From NCBI GenBank assembly GCA_017744855.1, contig JAGIAK010000002.1, positions 18,154 through 82,153 of the forward strand: 64,000 nt of DNA, read 5' to 3'. Source of the stretch: Microbacterium sp. (GTDB lineage Bacteria; Actinomycetota; Actinomycetes; Actinomycetales; Microbacteriaceae). How positions within the stretch are numbered: position 1 is the stretch's first letter; every line of letters begins with the position of its first letter. The notes under the pieces are model-generated. The model worked only from the letters and a program-made list of their open reading frames with translations. It had not been told where the DNA came from and did no database searches. A program made the position numbers and the translations under genes. This document shows positions 20,573-29,747 of this stretch, in pieces.

Positions 20573-22099
20573 TCAGGAGACCGAGACGGTGATCCGGTGC
20601 CAACCGGTCGCGCCGTCGGGCGCCGGCGGGGCGACGGCATCCGTCTGCGCCGTGCCGTCCGCGCCGATCGCACGGCACTCGATGTCGTGCGATCCGCTCT
20701 CGGCCGTCCAGGGGATGCTCCACTGCACCCAGGTGTCGTCGGAGATGGCCGACGCGAGCGTCGCGGGTCGCCATGCACCCCCGTCGACGCGCACCTCGAC
20801 GCCCCGGACGCCGACGTGCTGCTGCCACGCCATACCCGCGATCACCGTGTCGCCGGCCGGCGCCGATCCGCGCGGCACGTCGATGCGCGACTGCAGCTTG
20901 ATCGGCCCGCGCTCGGACCAGCCCCTGGTCGTCCAGTACGCCGTCGCGCGGTCGAAGCGCGTGACCTCCAACTCCGTGACCCACTTCGTCGCCGACACGT
21001 AGCCGTAGAGTCCGGGAACGACGAGCCGCACGGGGAAGCCGTGCTCGATCGGCAGCGGCTCTCCGTTCATGCCGATCGCGAGCAGCGCGTCGCGGTCGTC
21101 GGTGAGCGCCTCGATCGGAGTGGATGCGGTGAAGCCGTCGATCGACGTCGACAGCACCATGTCTGCATCCGCGTCGACCCCAGCCCTGGCGAGGATCTCG
21201 CGCACCGGCAGACCGAGCCACCTGGCGTTGCCGATGAGGTCGCCGCCCACCGTGTTCGAGACGCACGCGAGCGTGACGTCGGCCTCCTGCAGCGGGGAGG
21301 CGACGAGCTCGTCCCACGTCAGCACGACCTCGCGCGCGACCATGCCGTGCACGCGCAGCGACCAGGTCTTCGGATCGACCTGCGGAACGACGAGGGCGGT
21401 GTCGATGCGGTAGAAATCGGCGTTCGGGGTGACGACGGGCGCGAGTCCAGGGATCTCCAGCTCCGCGCCGGCGGGAACGGGAGCCGCCGCTGTGGCGGGT
21501 CGCGGGAGACGGATCGCGGTACGCAACGCCTCGATGCTCTGCGCGGCCGTGCGTGCGACGTTCGACACCGCGATGGCGATGAGCCCGGATGCCGTGGCGA
21601 CGGCCGTCCAGACGAGGAACCTGCGGCGTTCAGGGGCGGCCACCGGCCCCTGCGACGCGGTCTCCCCCAGCCCGACGAGGGCGCGTACGGTCATCGCGCC
21701 GACGACGCCGGAGACGAGGGAGGGGATCGCTGCGACGGGCGCGCCATCCGCACGCACCACGGCGATCACCGCGCCGATGACGCCGAGAAGCGCGATGACG
21801 ACGGCGCCGAACGGTGGTCGCCGCCGCTCCAGCATCCCCGCTCCGAATGAGACCGCGACGAGCACCACCGCGATGCCGACGAGCAGGGCCGCCTTGTCGC
21901 CCGTGCCGAACCATGCGATCGCGGTGTCCTTCGCCCAGGGCGGAGCCGCATCGATCAGCGCACCCCCGACCGCGGCGAACGGACTCGCCTCGGGGAGCAG
22001 GAACGCCGCGACGAGCTCGCCGAGGCCTGCACCCAGCAGCACGGAGACGATGCCGAGCACTCCCGGCCTCGCGCCGCCCCGTGTCCGCTCACGCGTCAT
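20573..22099 (-). CDS. Membrane-anchored molybdopterin-dependent oxidoreductase (sulfite oxidase fold)
   Basis: 508 residues. About five N-terminal membrane helices (to ~180), then a molybdopterin-binding domain with the Mo-ligand Cys279 in LACVSNTVGGDLIG and the NARWLGLPVREIL segment, and a C-terminal immunoglobulin-like dimerisation domain (Mo-co_dimer). Probably faces the outside and oxidises or reduces small molecules or protein residues; substrate unknown. TAGCCT 6 nt before ATG 22099 marks a leaderless promoter. It sits between rsmI and metG on the same strand. Confidence 0.9.
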   Translation of the reverse strand: MTRERTRGGARPGVLGIVSVLLGAGLGELVAAFLLPEASPFAAVGGALIDAAPPWAKDTAIAWFGTGDKAALLVGIAVVLVAVSFGAGMLERRRPPFGAVVIALLGVIGAVIAVVRADGAPVAAIPSLVSGVVGAMTVRALVGLGETASQGPVAAPERRRFLVWTAVATASGLIAIAVSNVARTAAQSIEALRTAIRLPRPATAAAPVPAGAELEIPGLAPVVTPNADFYRIDTALVVPQVDPKTWSLRVHGMVAREVVLTWDELVASPLQEADVTLACVSNTVGGDLIGNARWLGLPVREILARAGVDADADMVLSTSIDGFTASTPIEALTDDRDALLAIGMNGEPLPIEHGFPVRLVVPGLYGYVSATKWVTELEVTRFDRATAYWTTRGWSERGPIKLQSRIDVPRGSAPAGDTVIAGMAWQQHVGVRGVEVRVDGGAWRPATLASAISDDTWVQWSIPWTAESGSHDIECRAIGADGTAQTDAVAPPAPDGATGWHRITVSVS

Positions 22100-22153
22100 G
22101 AACCGAGGCTACGCGCACATCGCCCCCGAAGGACCCGGTGACGCGAAAGGAGA

Positions 22154-22975
22154 TCAGGAGGTTCGGGCGGCGAGCGCCGCCTGGTACAGATCGCGTGACG
22201 AGAGTCCGGTGAGCCCTGCGACCTCGGAGGCGGCGTCCTTCAGACGGATGCCGGAGGCCACGAGCGCCTGCACCTGGGCCAGCGCGTCGTCGGCGGAGGC
22301 CTCCCGACGCGGCGCTCCCTCGACCACGACGACGATCTCGCCCTTGACGCCGTCGGCGGCCCACGCGGCGAGCTCGGAGGCGGTGCCGCGGCGCACCTCC
22401 TCGTAGAACTTGGTGAGCTCACGGCACACGGCGATCCGTCGCGCGTCGCCGAACGCCGCGCCCATGTCGACCAGAGAGGAAGCCAGACGGGACGGCGACT
22501 CGAAGAACACCATGGTCCGCGGCTCGGCGGCCAGCGCCCGCAGTGCGCTGCGCCGCTCCCCCGGCTTGCGCGGCAGGAACCCCTCGAACGTGAACCGGTC
22601 GGTGGGCAGGCCCGAGATCGCGAGCGCCATCAGCACGGCGCTCGGCCCGGGGATCGCGGTCACGGTCACGCCCTGCGCCACAGCCTCCGCCACCAGCCCG
22701 TACCCGGGGTCGCTGATCGCCGGCATCCCCGCGTCGCTCACGATCACGATGTCCTGCTCGATCGCCAGCGCCGCCAGCTCGGCCGCCTTCTGCTTCTCGT
22801 TGTGATCGTGCAGGGCGATCAGGCGCGGCCGGTTGGCGATCTGCAGGGCCTGCAGCAGTCGCCCGGTGGTGCGGGTGTCCTCGGCGACCACGACCTCGGC
22901 GTTCTCCAGCACCTCGATCAGGCGGCGTGACGCGTCGCCGAGATTTCCGATGGGCGTGGCGGCGAGGATGATCAC
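22154..22975 (-). CDS. rsmI: 16S rRNA (cytidine-1402-2'-O)-methyltransferase
   Basis: 273 residues. Begins IILAATPIGNLGDASRRL, has AEDTRTTGRLL, VSDAGMPAISDPGY (SAM site) and FFESPSRL, the full RsmI signature in the tetrapyrrole-methylase fold. It 2'-O-methylates C1402 of 16S rRNA. Start GTG 22975 is 6 nt from a TAGGCT -10 box. Divergent from the mannosyltransferase gene, an arrangement common in actinobacteria. Confidence 0.96.
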   Translation of the reverse strand: MIILAATPIGNLGDASRRLIEVLENAEVVVAEDTRTTGRLLQALQIANRPRLIALHDHNEKQKAAELAALAIEQDIVIVSDAGMPAISDPGYGLVAEAVAQGVTVTAIPGPSAVLMALAISGLPTDRFTFEGFLPRKPGERRSALRALAAEPRTMVFFESPSRLASSLVDMGAAFGDARRIAVCRELTKFYEEVRRGTASELAAWAADGVKGEIVVVVEGAPRREASADDALAQVQALVASGIRLKDAASEVAGLTGLSSRDLYQAALAARTS

Positions 22976-23010
22976 ACGTCCAGCCTAGGCGGGTTGTCTA
23001 GGCTGTACCG
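22976..23010. promoter_or_regulatory. 35-bp divergent leaderless promoter rsmI / pmt
   Basis: AGCCTAG (22982-22988) and CTAGGCT (22998-23004) form an inverted repeat. Each contains a TAGGCT box placed exactly 6 nt upstream of a GTG start, one per strand. The -35 positions would fall within the opposite promoter or gene. Confidence 0.7.
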
Positions 23011-24564
23011 GTGACCGAACCCCAGCCGCTGCTGCCGGCGCCCGACGAGCGCCTCACGCGCTACGGACAGCTGCGCGACCGCATCCTGCTGAGCGCCGAT
23101 TGGGGGCGCGCCATCCGCTGGTTCGCCCCGCTCGTGGTCACCCTGCTCGCCGCCGTGCTGCGCCTGGTCAACCTCGGCCACCCGCACCAGCTCGCGTTCG
23201 ACGAGACCTACTACGTCAAGGACGCCTGGTCGCTGTGGACGCTCGGCTACGAGGGCACGTGGGGCGAGAACGCGAACGACGCCTTCGTCACGCTGCAGCA
23301 GCTCCCGCTCGACGCCAAGGGCGCCTTCATCGTGCACCCGCCGCTCGGCAAGTGGCTGATCGCGCTCGGCATGGCGATCGGCGGACCGGACAACAGCGTC
23401 GGCTGGCGCATCGCGACGGCTCTGCTCGGCACCGGCGCCGTGCTGCTCACCTACCTCATCGCACGCAAGCTCACCGGCTCCGTGGTCGTCGCGACCGTCG
23501 CCGGCACCCTCCTCGCGATCGACGGCCTCAGCATCGTGCTGAGCCGCACCGCGCTCCTCGACGGCCCGCTCACCTTCTTCATCCTGCTCGGCGCGCTGTT
23601 CGTGCTCTACGACCGCGACAGGGCGCTGCCCCTGATCGGCAGACGCGACGACGACGCCCCCGACCCCATGGCGGGTCCTGTGCTGTGGGCGCGCCCCTGG
23701 CTGATCGCCGCCGGCCTCGCGTTCGGCGCCGCATCAGCCGTGAAGTGGTCAGGCCTGTACGCCCTGGCCGCGTTCGGACTGTACGTCGTCGTCACCGATG
23801 CTCTCGCCCGGCGCCGCGCCGGCGTGGTGCTGTGGCCGACCGACGCCGTCTTCCGTCAGGGTCCCGTGTCGTTCCTGCTGATGGTGGTGCCTGCGGCCCT
23901 CGTCTACGTCGTGAGCTGGACGGGATGGCTGGTCACCGCAGGCGGCTACGACCGGCAGTTGAACCCGAACCCCTTCGTGTCGCTGTGGAAGTACCACCAG
24001 GCGATGCTCAACTTCCACGTCGGGCTCACCAGCGGACACCCCTACGCGAGCCCCGCGTGGGAGTGGCCCTTCCTGCTGCGCCCGACGGCGGTCTGGGTCA
24101 GCTCCGACCCGAAGGACTGCGGCACCGATCACTGCATCGCGGTGATCTCCAGCATCCCCAACCCGCTCATCTGGTACGCCGGCGTCGCGGCCGCCGTCTA
24201 CCTCGTGTATCGGCTCGTGCGGGCATGGGTGCGCAGACAGCCGATCGACCCCGCCCTGACGTACCCGCTCATCGGGCTGGCGGCCACGTACCTGCCGTGG
24301 CTGATGTTCCCCGAGCGTACGATCTTCCAGTTCTACACCGTCGCGATGGCGCCGTTCCTCGTGATCGCCCTCGCCGTGACGCTACGGGTGATCGCCGGGC
24401 GACGGGAGGACCCGCTGTACCGCCGCCAGTCCGGCGAGCGCACGGTGATCGTGTTCCTCGCGGTCGCCGTGCTCGTGTCGGCGTTCTTCTACCCCGTGTG
24501 GACGGGGATGAGCGTGCCCTACGAGTTCTGGCTGATCCACAACTGGCTGCCGGGCTGGATCTAG
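23011..24564 (+). CDS. pmt: Polyprenol-phosphate-mannose protein mannosyltransferase
   Basis: 517 residues with about 10-11 membrane helices. GT39 hallmark acidic pair Asp64-Glu65 in LAFDETYYVKDAWS lies in the first external loop, followed by HPPLGKWLIALGM. It transfers mannose from polyprenyl phosphate to Ser/Thr of secreted proteins at the membrane. GTG start at a leaderless promoter. Its TAG stop and that of the convergent Lrp gene are built from one CTAG. Confidence 0.94.
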   Translation: MTEPQPLLPAPDERLTRYGQLRDRILLSADWGRAIRWFAPLVVTLLAAVLRLVNLGHPHQLAFDETYYVKDAWSLWTLGYEGTWGENANDAFVTLQQLPLDAKGAFIVHPPLGKWLIALGMAIGGPDNSVGWRIATALLGTGAVLLTYLIARKLTGSVVVATVAGTLLAIDGLSIVLSRTALLDGPLTFFILLGALFVLYDRDRALPLIGRRDDDAPDPMAGPVLWARPWLIAAGLAFGAASAVKWSGLYALAAFGLYVVVTDALARRRAGVVLWPTDAVFRQGPVSFLLMVVPAALVYVVSWTGWLVTAGGYDRQLNPNPFVSLWKYHQAMLNFHVGLTSGHPYASPAWEWPFLLRPTAVWVSSDPKDCGTDHCIAVISSIPNPLIWYAGVAAAVYLVYRLVRAWVRRQPIDPALTYPLIGLAATYLPWLMFPERTIFQFYTVAMAPFLVIALAVTLRVIAGRREDPLYRRQSGERTVIVFLAVAVLVSAFFYPVWTGMSVPYEFWLIHNWLPGWI

Positions 24565-25046
24565 CCCTCCTGGTGCTCCGCGGCGACGTGCTCGACCAGC
24601 GGCAGCACCCGCCCCTGCAGGTGCGTGCGCATCGCGATCGACGAGGCCGTGCGCGCGACGCCCGGCACCAGCGCCACACGATCGAGCACCTCCTGCAGCT
24701 GCGTGGCGTCGCGCGCCACCAGCCGCAGCTGCATGTCGCTGGCCCCGGTGACGGTGTGCATGTCGACGATCTCCGGCACCGCGTCGGCGAGCGCGACCGC
24801 GACCTCGTCGTGACCGACCTTCTGATCGATCTCGACGAGGCAGAAGGCCACGACCCCGTACCCGAACCCGGCGGGGTCGATGCGCGGCACGATCGCCTCG
24901 ATCACCCCGCCCTCGTGCAGGCGGGCCAGGCGACTGGTCGCCGTGCCGCGGGCGATGCCCAGCCGCCGCGCGCACTCCAGCAGCGGCAGCTGCGGCTCCT
25001 CGGTGAGCAGCCGGATCAGCTCCGCGTCGAGGCGGTCGATGCGCAC
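24561..25046 (-). CDS. Lrp/AsnC-family regulator of the aminotransferase operon
   Basis: 161 residues: helix-turn-helix (LDAELIRLLTEEPQLPLLEC then ARRLGIARGTATSRLARLHE) followed by an AsnC ligand domain (DMHTVTGASDMQLRLVARD). Third gene of a minus-strand operon with a permease and aminotransferase; it starts 1 nt after the permease stop. Probably senses the imported or transaminated amino acid and controls the promoter near 27535 (inference). Confidence 0.88.
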   Translation of the reverse strand: MRIDRLDAELIRLLTEEPQLPLLECARRLGIARGTATSRLARLHEGGVIEAIVPRIDPAGFGYGVVAFCLVEIDQKVGHDEVAVALADAVPEIVDMHTVTGASDMQLRLVARDATQLQEVLDRVALVPGVARTASSIAMRTHLQGRVLPLVEHVAAEHQEG

Positions 25047-25047
25047 G

Positions 25048-26436
25048 CTACTCCTTCGCCACGCCGGGCCTGGAGACCCCGCGCGTGAGACGCGCGACGA
25101 CCAGCAGCACCGCCATCAGGGCGAGCGTGAGCAGCAGCTGCGTGCGAGCGGCCGGGTCGATCATGGCGAGCGCGACGACACCCGCCAGCAGCGCGAGGCA
25201 CAGCCACGACAGCCACGGGAACCCCCACATGCGCATCGGCATCGCCTCGCCCGCGCGGTCGGCGCGGCGGCGCAGGATGATCTGCGCGAGCGCCGTCGAC
25301 GTCCAGATGACCAGCAGCGTGGAGCCGACGACATTCAGCAGAGCGGGCAGCACCGTATCGGGGAACGCCCAGTTCAGCGCGACGGTGACGAAGCCGAACG
25401 CGACGGACGCGAGCACGGCGACGTAGGGCACGCCCTTGGCACTCGTTCTCGTCGCCGCGAGCGGCGCGAGACCGCGCTCGCCGAGCGAGAAGGCCATGCG
25501 CGAGGCGCCGTAGATGTTCGCGTTCATGGCCGACAGCAACGCCACCACGACGATGAGGTCCATGACCAGCCCCACCCCGGGGATCTTCAGCGTGTCCAGC
25601 ACCGCCGAGAAGGGTCCGGCCTTCACCGCCGGGTCGTTCCACGGCAGCACGGCCACGATCACGAAGATGGAGCCGACGTAGAAGATGAGGATGCGCACCA
25701 GCACCTCGCGCACGATGCGGCGGATGTTGCGCGAGGGGTCGTCGGACTCGGCGGCGGCGATCGCCACGACCTCGGTGCCGCCGAAGGCGAAGACCACGAT
25801 GAGGAGGGCCGCCGCGATGCCGGTGATCCCGTTCGGCGCGAAGCCGCCGTGGTCGACGAGGTTCGTCACGCCGGTCGCGGCGACGCCGGGGATGAGACCG
25901 ACGATCGCGCACACGCCGACGACGAGGAACGCGATGATGGCCGCGACTTTGATCGCGGCGAACCAGAACTCGAAGCGGCCGTAGTTGCGCACGCCGAAGA
26001 GGTTCACGACGGTGAGCGCGGCGACGAAGACGAGCACCCACGCCCAGGCAGGGATGCCAGGCACCCACTTCGCGACGATGCCGCCGGCGCCCGTGGCCTC
26101 TGCGGCGATCACGACGACGAGCTGGATCCAGTACAGCCACCCGACCGCGCTGCCGGCGCTGCGACCCATCGCCTTCTGGGCGTAGGAGCTGAAGGCGCCA
26201 GAGCTGGGACGCGCAGCCACCATCTCGGCGAGCATCGCCATGACGAGCACGACGATGCCGCCGGCGACGAGGTACGAGACGAGCACGGCGGGGCCGGCGA
26301 TGCCGACGCCCTCACCCGAGCCGACGAACAGCCCGGCGCCGATCGCGCCACCGAGTCCCATCATGGAGATCTGGCGGCGGGTGAGACCGGGGTGCAGGCC
26401 CTTGGTCGTGGTGGTGGTCAGCGGCACCTCGGTCAT
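25048..26436 (-). CDS. Amino acid permease, APC superfamily
   Basis: 462 residues, ~12 membrane helices. The N-terminus LTRRQISMMGLGGAIGAGLFVGSG carries the helix-1 substrate/Na+ loop GAIGAGLF of the AAT family; FGGTEVVAIAAAESDDPSRNIRRIVREVLVRI is the conserved helix 6 region. It imports amino acids at the inner membrane. Start overlaps the aminotransferase stop by 4 nt. Pairing with an aromatic/histidinol-phosphate-type aminotransferase suggests aromatic or related amino acids (inference). Confidence 0.9.
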   Translation of the reverse strand: MTEVPLTTTTTKGLHPGLTRRQISMMGLGGAIGAGLFVGSGEGVGIAGPAVLVSYLVAGGIVVLVMAMLAEMVAARPSSGAFSSYAQKAMGRSAGSAVGWLYWIQLVVVIAAEATGAGGIVAKWVPGIPAWAWVLVFVAALTVVNLFGVRNYGRFEFWFAAIKVAAIIAFLVVGVCAIVGLIPGVAATGVTNLVDHGGFAPNGITGIAAALLIVVFAFGGTEVVAIAAAESDDPSRNIRRIVREVLVRILIFYVGSIFVIVAVLPWNDPAVKAGPFSAVLDTLKIPGVGLVMDLIVVVALLSAMNANIYGASRMAFSLGERGLAPLAATRTSAKGVPYVAVLASVAFGFVTVALNWAFPDTVLPALLNVVGSTLLVIWTSTALAQIILRRRADRAGEAMPMRMWGFPWLSWLCLALLAGVVALAMIDPAARTQLLLTLALMAVLLVVARLTRGVSRPGVAKE

Positions 26437-27494
26437 GCGGACACCTCCTCGCGCACGAGAGCGGCGGCGACGCGGTCGATGTCCACGACGCTGCCCGAGG
26501 AGATGCGCACGCCCTCCCCCGGGAAGGCCCGCGTGATCACGCCGCCCTCGCGCAGCAGCGCCTCCAGCTCGTCGGTGCGCTCACCGGCCGGCACCCACAC
26601 GAAGTTGGCCTGAGAGGCGACGGCCGGCCAGCCGGCGTCGATGAGCAGGTCTCGAAGACGGTTCCGCTGCGCGACCACCTCCTCGATGCGCACGGCAAGC
26701 TCGTCCTCGGCATCCAGCGAGGCCCTGGCCGCCGCCTGGGCCAGGTCGGTGACGCCGAACGGCACCGCCACCTTGCGCTGGTTCTCGGCGACCTCCAGCG
26801 GGGAGATCGCGTAGCCGATCCGGAGACCCGCCAGACCGTACGCCTTGGAGAACGTGTGCAGCACGGCGACGTGCGGATGCCGTCGGAACAGCTCGATGCC
26901 CGCACCGTAGCTGTCGGTGCGGTCGAAGTGCACGTAGGCCTCGTCGATCACGACGAGGACGTCGTGCGGCACGGCGGCCACGAAGCCCTCCAGCTCGGCC
27001 GCCGTGACGACGGTGCCGGTGGGGTTGTTCGGGTTGCAGACGAAGATGGCACGGGTTCGCGGGGTGATCGCGGCGAGCATCGCGTCGAGATCGTGTGCGT
27101 GCTCGGCGTTCAGCGGCACAGCCACGGGCGTCGCGCCGGCGATGCGCACCAGCGACGGGTACGCCTCGAAGGAGCGCCACGCGAACATGACCTCGTCGCC
27201 CTCGCCGGCGACGGCGTGGATGAGCTGGGCGGCCAGTTCGACGGAACCTGCGCCGACGGTGATGAGCGACGGGTCGACCCCGTATCGTGCGGCGAGATCG
27301 TCGCGCAGCGCGGAGGCGCTCATGTCGGGATAGCGGTGGATGCTGCCGAGCCGCTCCTGCACCGCGGTGACGACAGACGGGAGCGGAGCGTGCGGCGACT
27401 CGTTCGACGAGAGCTTCGACGCCCCGGCGGGAGCGGAACGCCCCTGACGGTAGGCGGGGACGGCCTCGAGTCCTGCACGGGTGTGAAGTGTCAT
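26433..27494 (-). CDS. PLP aminotransferase, HisC/aromatic amino acid type
   Basis: 353 residues, class I/II fold. Visible features: KLSSNESPHAPLPSV, CNPNNPTG, IDEAYVHFDR and the PLP lysine in FSKAYGLAGLRIGY. It belongs to the HisC/phenylalanine aminotransferase group; with no his genes nearby and a permease/Lrp in the same operon, aromatic amino acid transamination is likelier than histidine synthesis (inference). First gene of the operon; promoter TTGCCC-17-TAGTCT lies upstream on the minus strand. Confidence 0.9.
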   Translation of the reverse strand: MTLHTRAGLEAVPAYRQGRSAPAGASKLSSNESPHAPLPSVVTAVQERLGSIHRYPDMSASALRDDLAARYGVDPSLITVGAGSVELAAQLIHAVAGEGDEVMFAWRSFEAYPSLVRIAGATPVAVPLNAEHAHDLDAMLAAITPRTRAIFVCNPNNPTGTVVTAAELEGFVAAVPHDVLVVIDEAYVHFDRTDSYGAGIELFRRHPHVAVLHTFSKAYGLAGLRIGYAISPLEVAENQRKVAVPFGVTDLAQAAARASLDAEDELAVRIEEVVAQRNRLRDLLIDAGWPAVASQANFVWVPAGERTDELEALLREGGVITRAFPGEGVRISSGSVVDIDRVAAALVREEVSA

Positions 27495-27690
27495 CGGTCA
27501 GAGCATCCTTGCTGTGAATCGGAGGGGCCGGGCCAGACTAGACCGGATGCCGCGACTGGGCAATCGGTTCACGATTCCCTGCGCATCGCGCGCAACCGAG
27601 CGGGTGGTTTCCCTGAATCACTATGCAGACTGCACAGCAGTCGGTAGATCCCGTTGCTCGAGAACCCGTGACGGCGGCTACGATCTCGGC
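27495..27690. promoter_or_regulatory. Divergent promoter region aminotransferase / small ORF, with candidate Lrp site
   Basis: Minus strand: -35 TTGCCC (27563-27558), 17-nt spacer, -10 TAGTCT (27540-27535), giving a leader of ~35 nt. AATCG-N5-CGATT (27562-27576) overlaps the -35 and could bind the operon's Lrp regulator. Plus strand: TTGCTC (27654-27659), 19-nt spacer, TACGAT (27679-27684), 6 nt before ATG 27691. No gene was found in this 196-nt gap. Confidence 0.6.
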
Positions 27691-27909
27691 ATGGGCGCGC
27701 CATCCGGGTTCGAGTTCGCCGTGCGGGGCGACGACGTGGTCATCCGTCACCACGGACGCGCGGCGACCGTGCTGCGCGGGGCACGGGCGGCGCAGTTCCT
27801 CGCGGATGTCGAGCACGGCGACCCGCAGCTGCTGATGGCGAAGGTCACGGGGAACTACCGTCGCGGCACCGAGCGCACGGCATCGCAGCACCCCCGCAAC
27901 GCCCGCTGA
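27691..27909 (+). CDS. Small basic hypothetical protein, 72 residues
   Basis: Starts at ATG 27691, 6 nt after a TACGAT -10 box, so a leaderless mRNA. The protein is soluble, with a short beta-rich N-terminus (GFEFAVRGDDVVIRHHGRAA) and a basic C-terminal tail (NYRRGTERTASQHPRN). I recognise no domain. It ends 1 nt before the stop of the convergent DUF255 gene. Codon use matches its neighbours and the promoter is good, which is why I call it a real gene. Confidence 0.65.
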   Translation: MGAPSGFEFAVRGDDVVIRHHGRAATVLRGARAAQFLADVEHGDPQLLMAKVTGNYRRGTERTASQHPRNAR

Positions 27910-27910
27910 G

Positions 27911-29710
27911 TCAGCGCTCTCGCGCAATCGCGCCCGGATCGGCAGTCGGGAGGCGGCAGACGAACGCCCTGCAGTCGAACGCGCTCTCCGGCGCCTCGGC
28001 CTTGCCCTCGAACAGCGCGAATCCGGCCTCCGCGAACGCCCGCGACTGGGCGGGGGTGACGACGGCGATCACATCGGCATCTGCGACGGCCGCGGCCCGG
28101 GCCAGCGCGCCACTCCTGTTCTCCGTCACCACCACCAGTTGCCGCGGCGCCCCTACGAGATCCGCGGCCGCGCGCAGCAGGCTGCCGTGCGCGAACGGCT
28201 GCGCGAGGGCGCGGGCCGCGTGCGTGCGCACCGCATCCTCCGCCGCTGCGCGGTAGCGATCCCCGGCGCCGAGGTGCCACGCCGAGAGGGCGGCGAGGGC
28301 GACCGCCGCCGCATCGGACGGCAGGTCGCCGTCGGTCTGATCGGGAGCGGGCGCGATCCCCTGCGCGACGAGCAGCGGATCGCCCCCGACACCGTCGAGC
28401 GCACGGTCGAGGAGCTCCCGTCCCGTGACGGCCCACGCAGACTCCCCCGACGCCGCGGCGAGCGCGAACAGGCCGTCGGCGAGCAGGGCGAGATCGGATC
28501 CCGTGGCCGATGCGCCGGAGGCCTCGCCGTCGAGGGACGCCCGCGCGAGACCGCCGTCCGCTCCCCTGTTCGTCCGCAGCACGTACCCCGCGGCCTCAGC
28601 CGCTGCCGACACCCACCCCGGTTCGCCGAGCGCCGCACCCGCCCGAGCCAGGGCGCCGATCGCGAGACCGTTCCACCCGGTGATGACCTTGCCGTCGACC
28701 GCCGGGGGCTCGAGTCCGCCGCGCTCCGATACCGGACGCAGGTAGTAGCCGCCCTCGCTGCGCTCCCCATCGATCACCGACTCCGAGTCCTGCGCGGCGC
28801 CGAACCCGCCACCGTCTCGGCGCAGCGTCGCCAGGAGGAAGCGCGCGATGCCGCGAGCGGTGTCCGCGTCTCGCGCCCCGAGGGCGACCGAGAGCAGCTG
28901 CGCGTTGTCGGTCAGCATCCGTTCGTAGTGCGGCACGGTCCAGTCGCGCTGCGTGGCATAGCGGAAGAAGCCGCCGTCCTCGTCGCGGAGACCGCTCGCC
29001 ATCATGGCAGCCAGCGCACGATCGGCGGATGCCGCGGCGTCCGGAGCCGTGACCCGCACCACAGGCGCGTGCAGGAAAGACAGCGTCGTCGCGACGGGGA
29101 ACTTCGGAGCTCCGCCGAAACCTCCGAACGTCCGGTCCTCCCGCTCGGCGATGGCCTCGGCCGCGGCGACGAGGTCCGCGCCGGTCGGCAGCTCAGACGG
29201 CGTCGCCTCCGCCGCACGCGCCAGCGCATCGGACACCGCATCGGCGGACTCCTCAGCCTGTGCGCGACGTTCGGCCCACGCCTCGCCGACGGCGGCGAGC
29301 ACCTGGCGGAACGAGGGCATCGGCTCGCGCGGCACGGGCGGCCAGTACGTTCCGGCGTAGAACGTGCGCCCGCGCGGTGTCGTGAACACCGTGAGCGGCC
29401 AACCCAGGTTCTGCGTGAACGCGGATGCCGCGGCCATGTACGCGGCGTCGACGTCGGGATGCTCTTCGCGATCGACCTTGACGGCGACGAAGCCCTCGTT
29501 GACGGTCGCCGCCGTCTCGACGTCGGCGAACGATTCCCGAGCCATCACATGGCACCAGTGACACGTCGAGTAGCCGATCGAGATCAGCAGCGGCACATCG
29601 CGCCGCTCGGCCTCAGCGAACGCCTCCGGCCCCCAGGGGTACCAGTCCACGGGGTTGTCGGCGTGGGCGCGCAGGTAGGGGCTGAGCGTGTCGGCGAGCC
29701 GGTTGGTCAT
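27911..29710 (-). CDS. DUF255 thioredoxin-domain protein (YyaL/SPATA20-like)
   Basis: 599 residues. Opens with [20 protein letters not shown] and [11 protein letters not shown], the DUF255 thioredoxin-like domain with Cys50-x-x-Cys53, followed by an (alpha/alpha)6-type barrel resembling glycosidase/N-acylglucosamine epimerase folds ([34 protein letters not shown]). Cytosolic; exact role is unknown in bacteria. TAGCGT sits 6 nt before ATG 29710, giving a leaderless start. Confidence 0.9.
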   Translation of the reverse strand: MTNRLADTLSPYLRAHADNPVDWYPWGPEAFAEAERRDVPLLISIGYSTCHWCHVMARESFADVETAATVNEGFVAVKVDREEHPDVDAAYMAAASAFTQNLGWPLTVFTTPRGRTFYAGTYWPPVPREPMPSFRQVLAAVGEAWAERRAQAEESADAVSDALARAAEATPSELPTGADLVAAAEAIAEREDRTFGGFGGAPKFPVATTLSFLHAPVVRVTAPDAAASADRALAAMMASGLRDEDGGFFRYATQRDWTVPHYERMLTDNAQLLSVALGARDADTARGIARFLLATLRRDGGGFGAAQDSESVIDGERSEGGYYLRPVSERGGLEPPAVDGKVITGWNGLAIGALARAGAALGEPGWVSAAAEAAGYVLRTNRGADGGLARASLDGEASGASATGSDLALLADGLFALAAASGESAWAVTGRELLDRALDGVGGDPLLVAQGIAPAPDQTDGDLPSDAAAVALAALSAWHLGAGDRYRAAAEDAVRTHAARALAQPFAHGSLLRAAADLVGAPRQLVVVTENRSGALARAAAVADADVIAVVTPAQSRAFAEAGFALFEGKAEAPESAFDCRAFVCRLPTADPGAIARER

Positions 29711-29747
29711 GCCCTCACGCTACGCCGCGTGCACGAGGCATGGGCGC

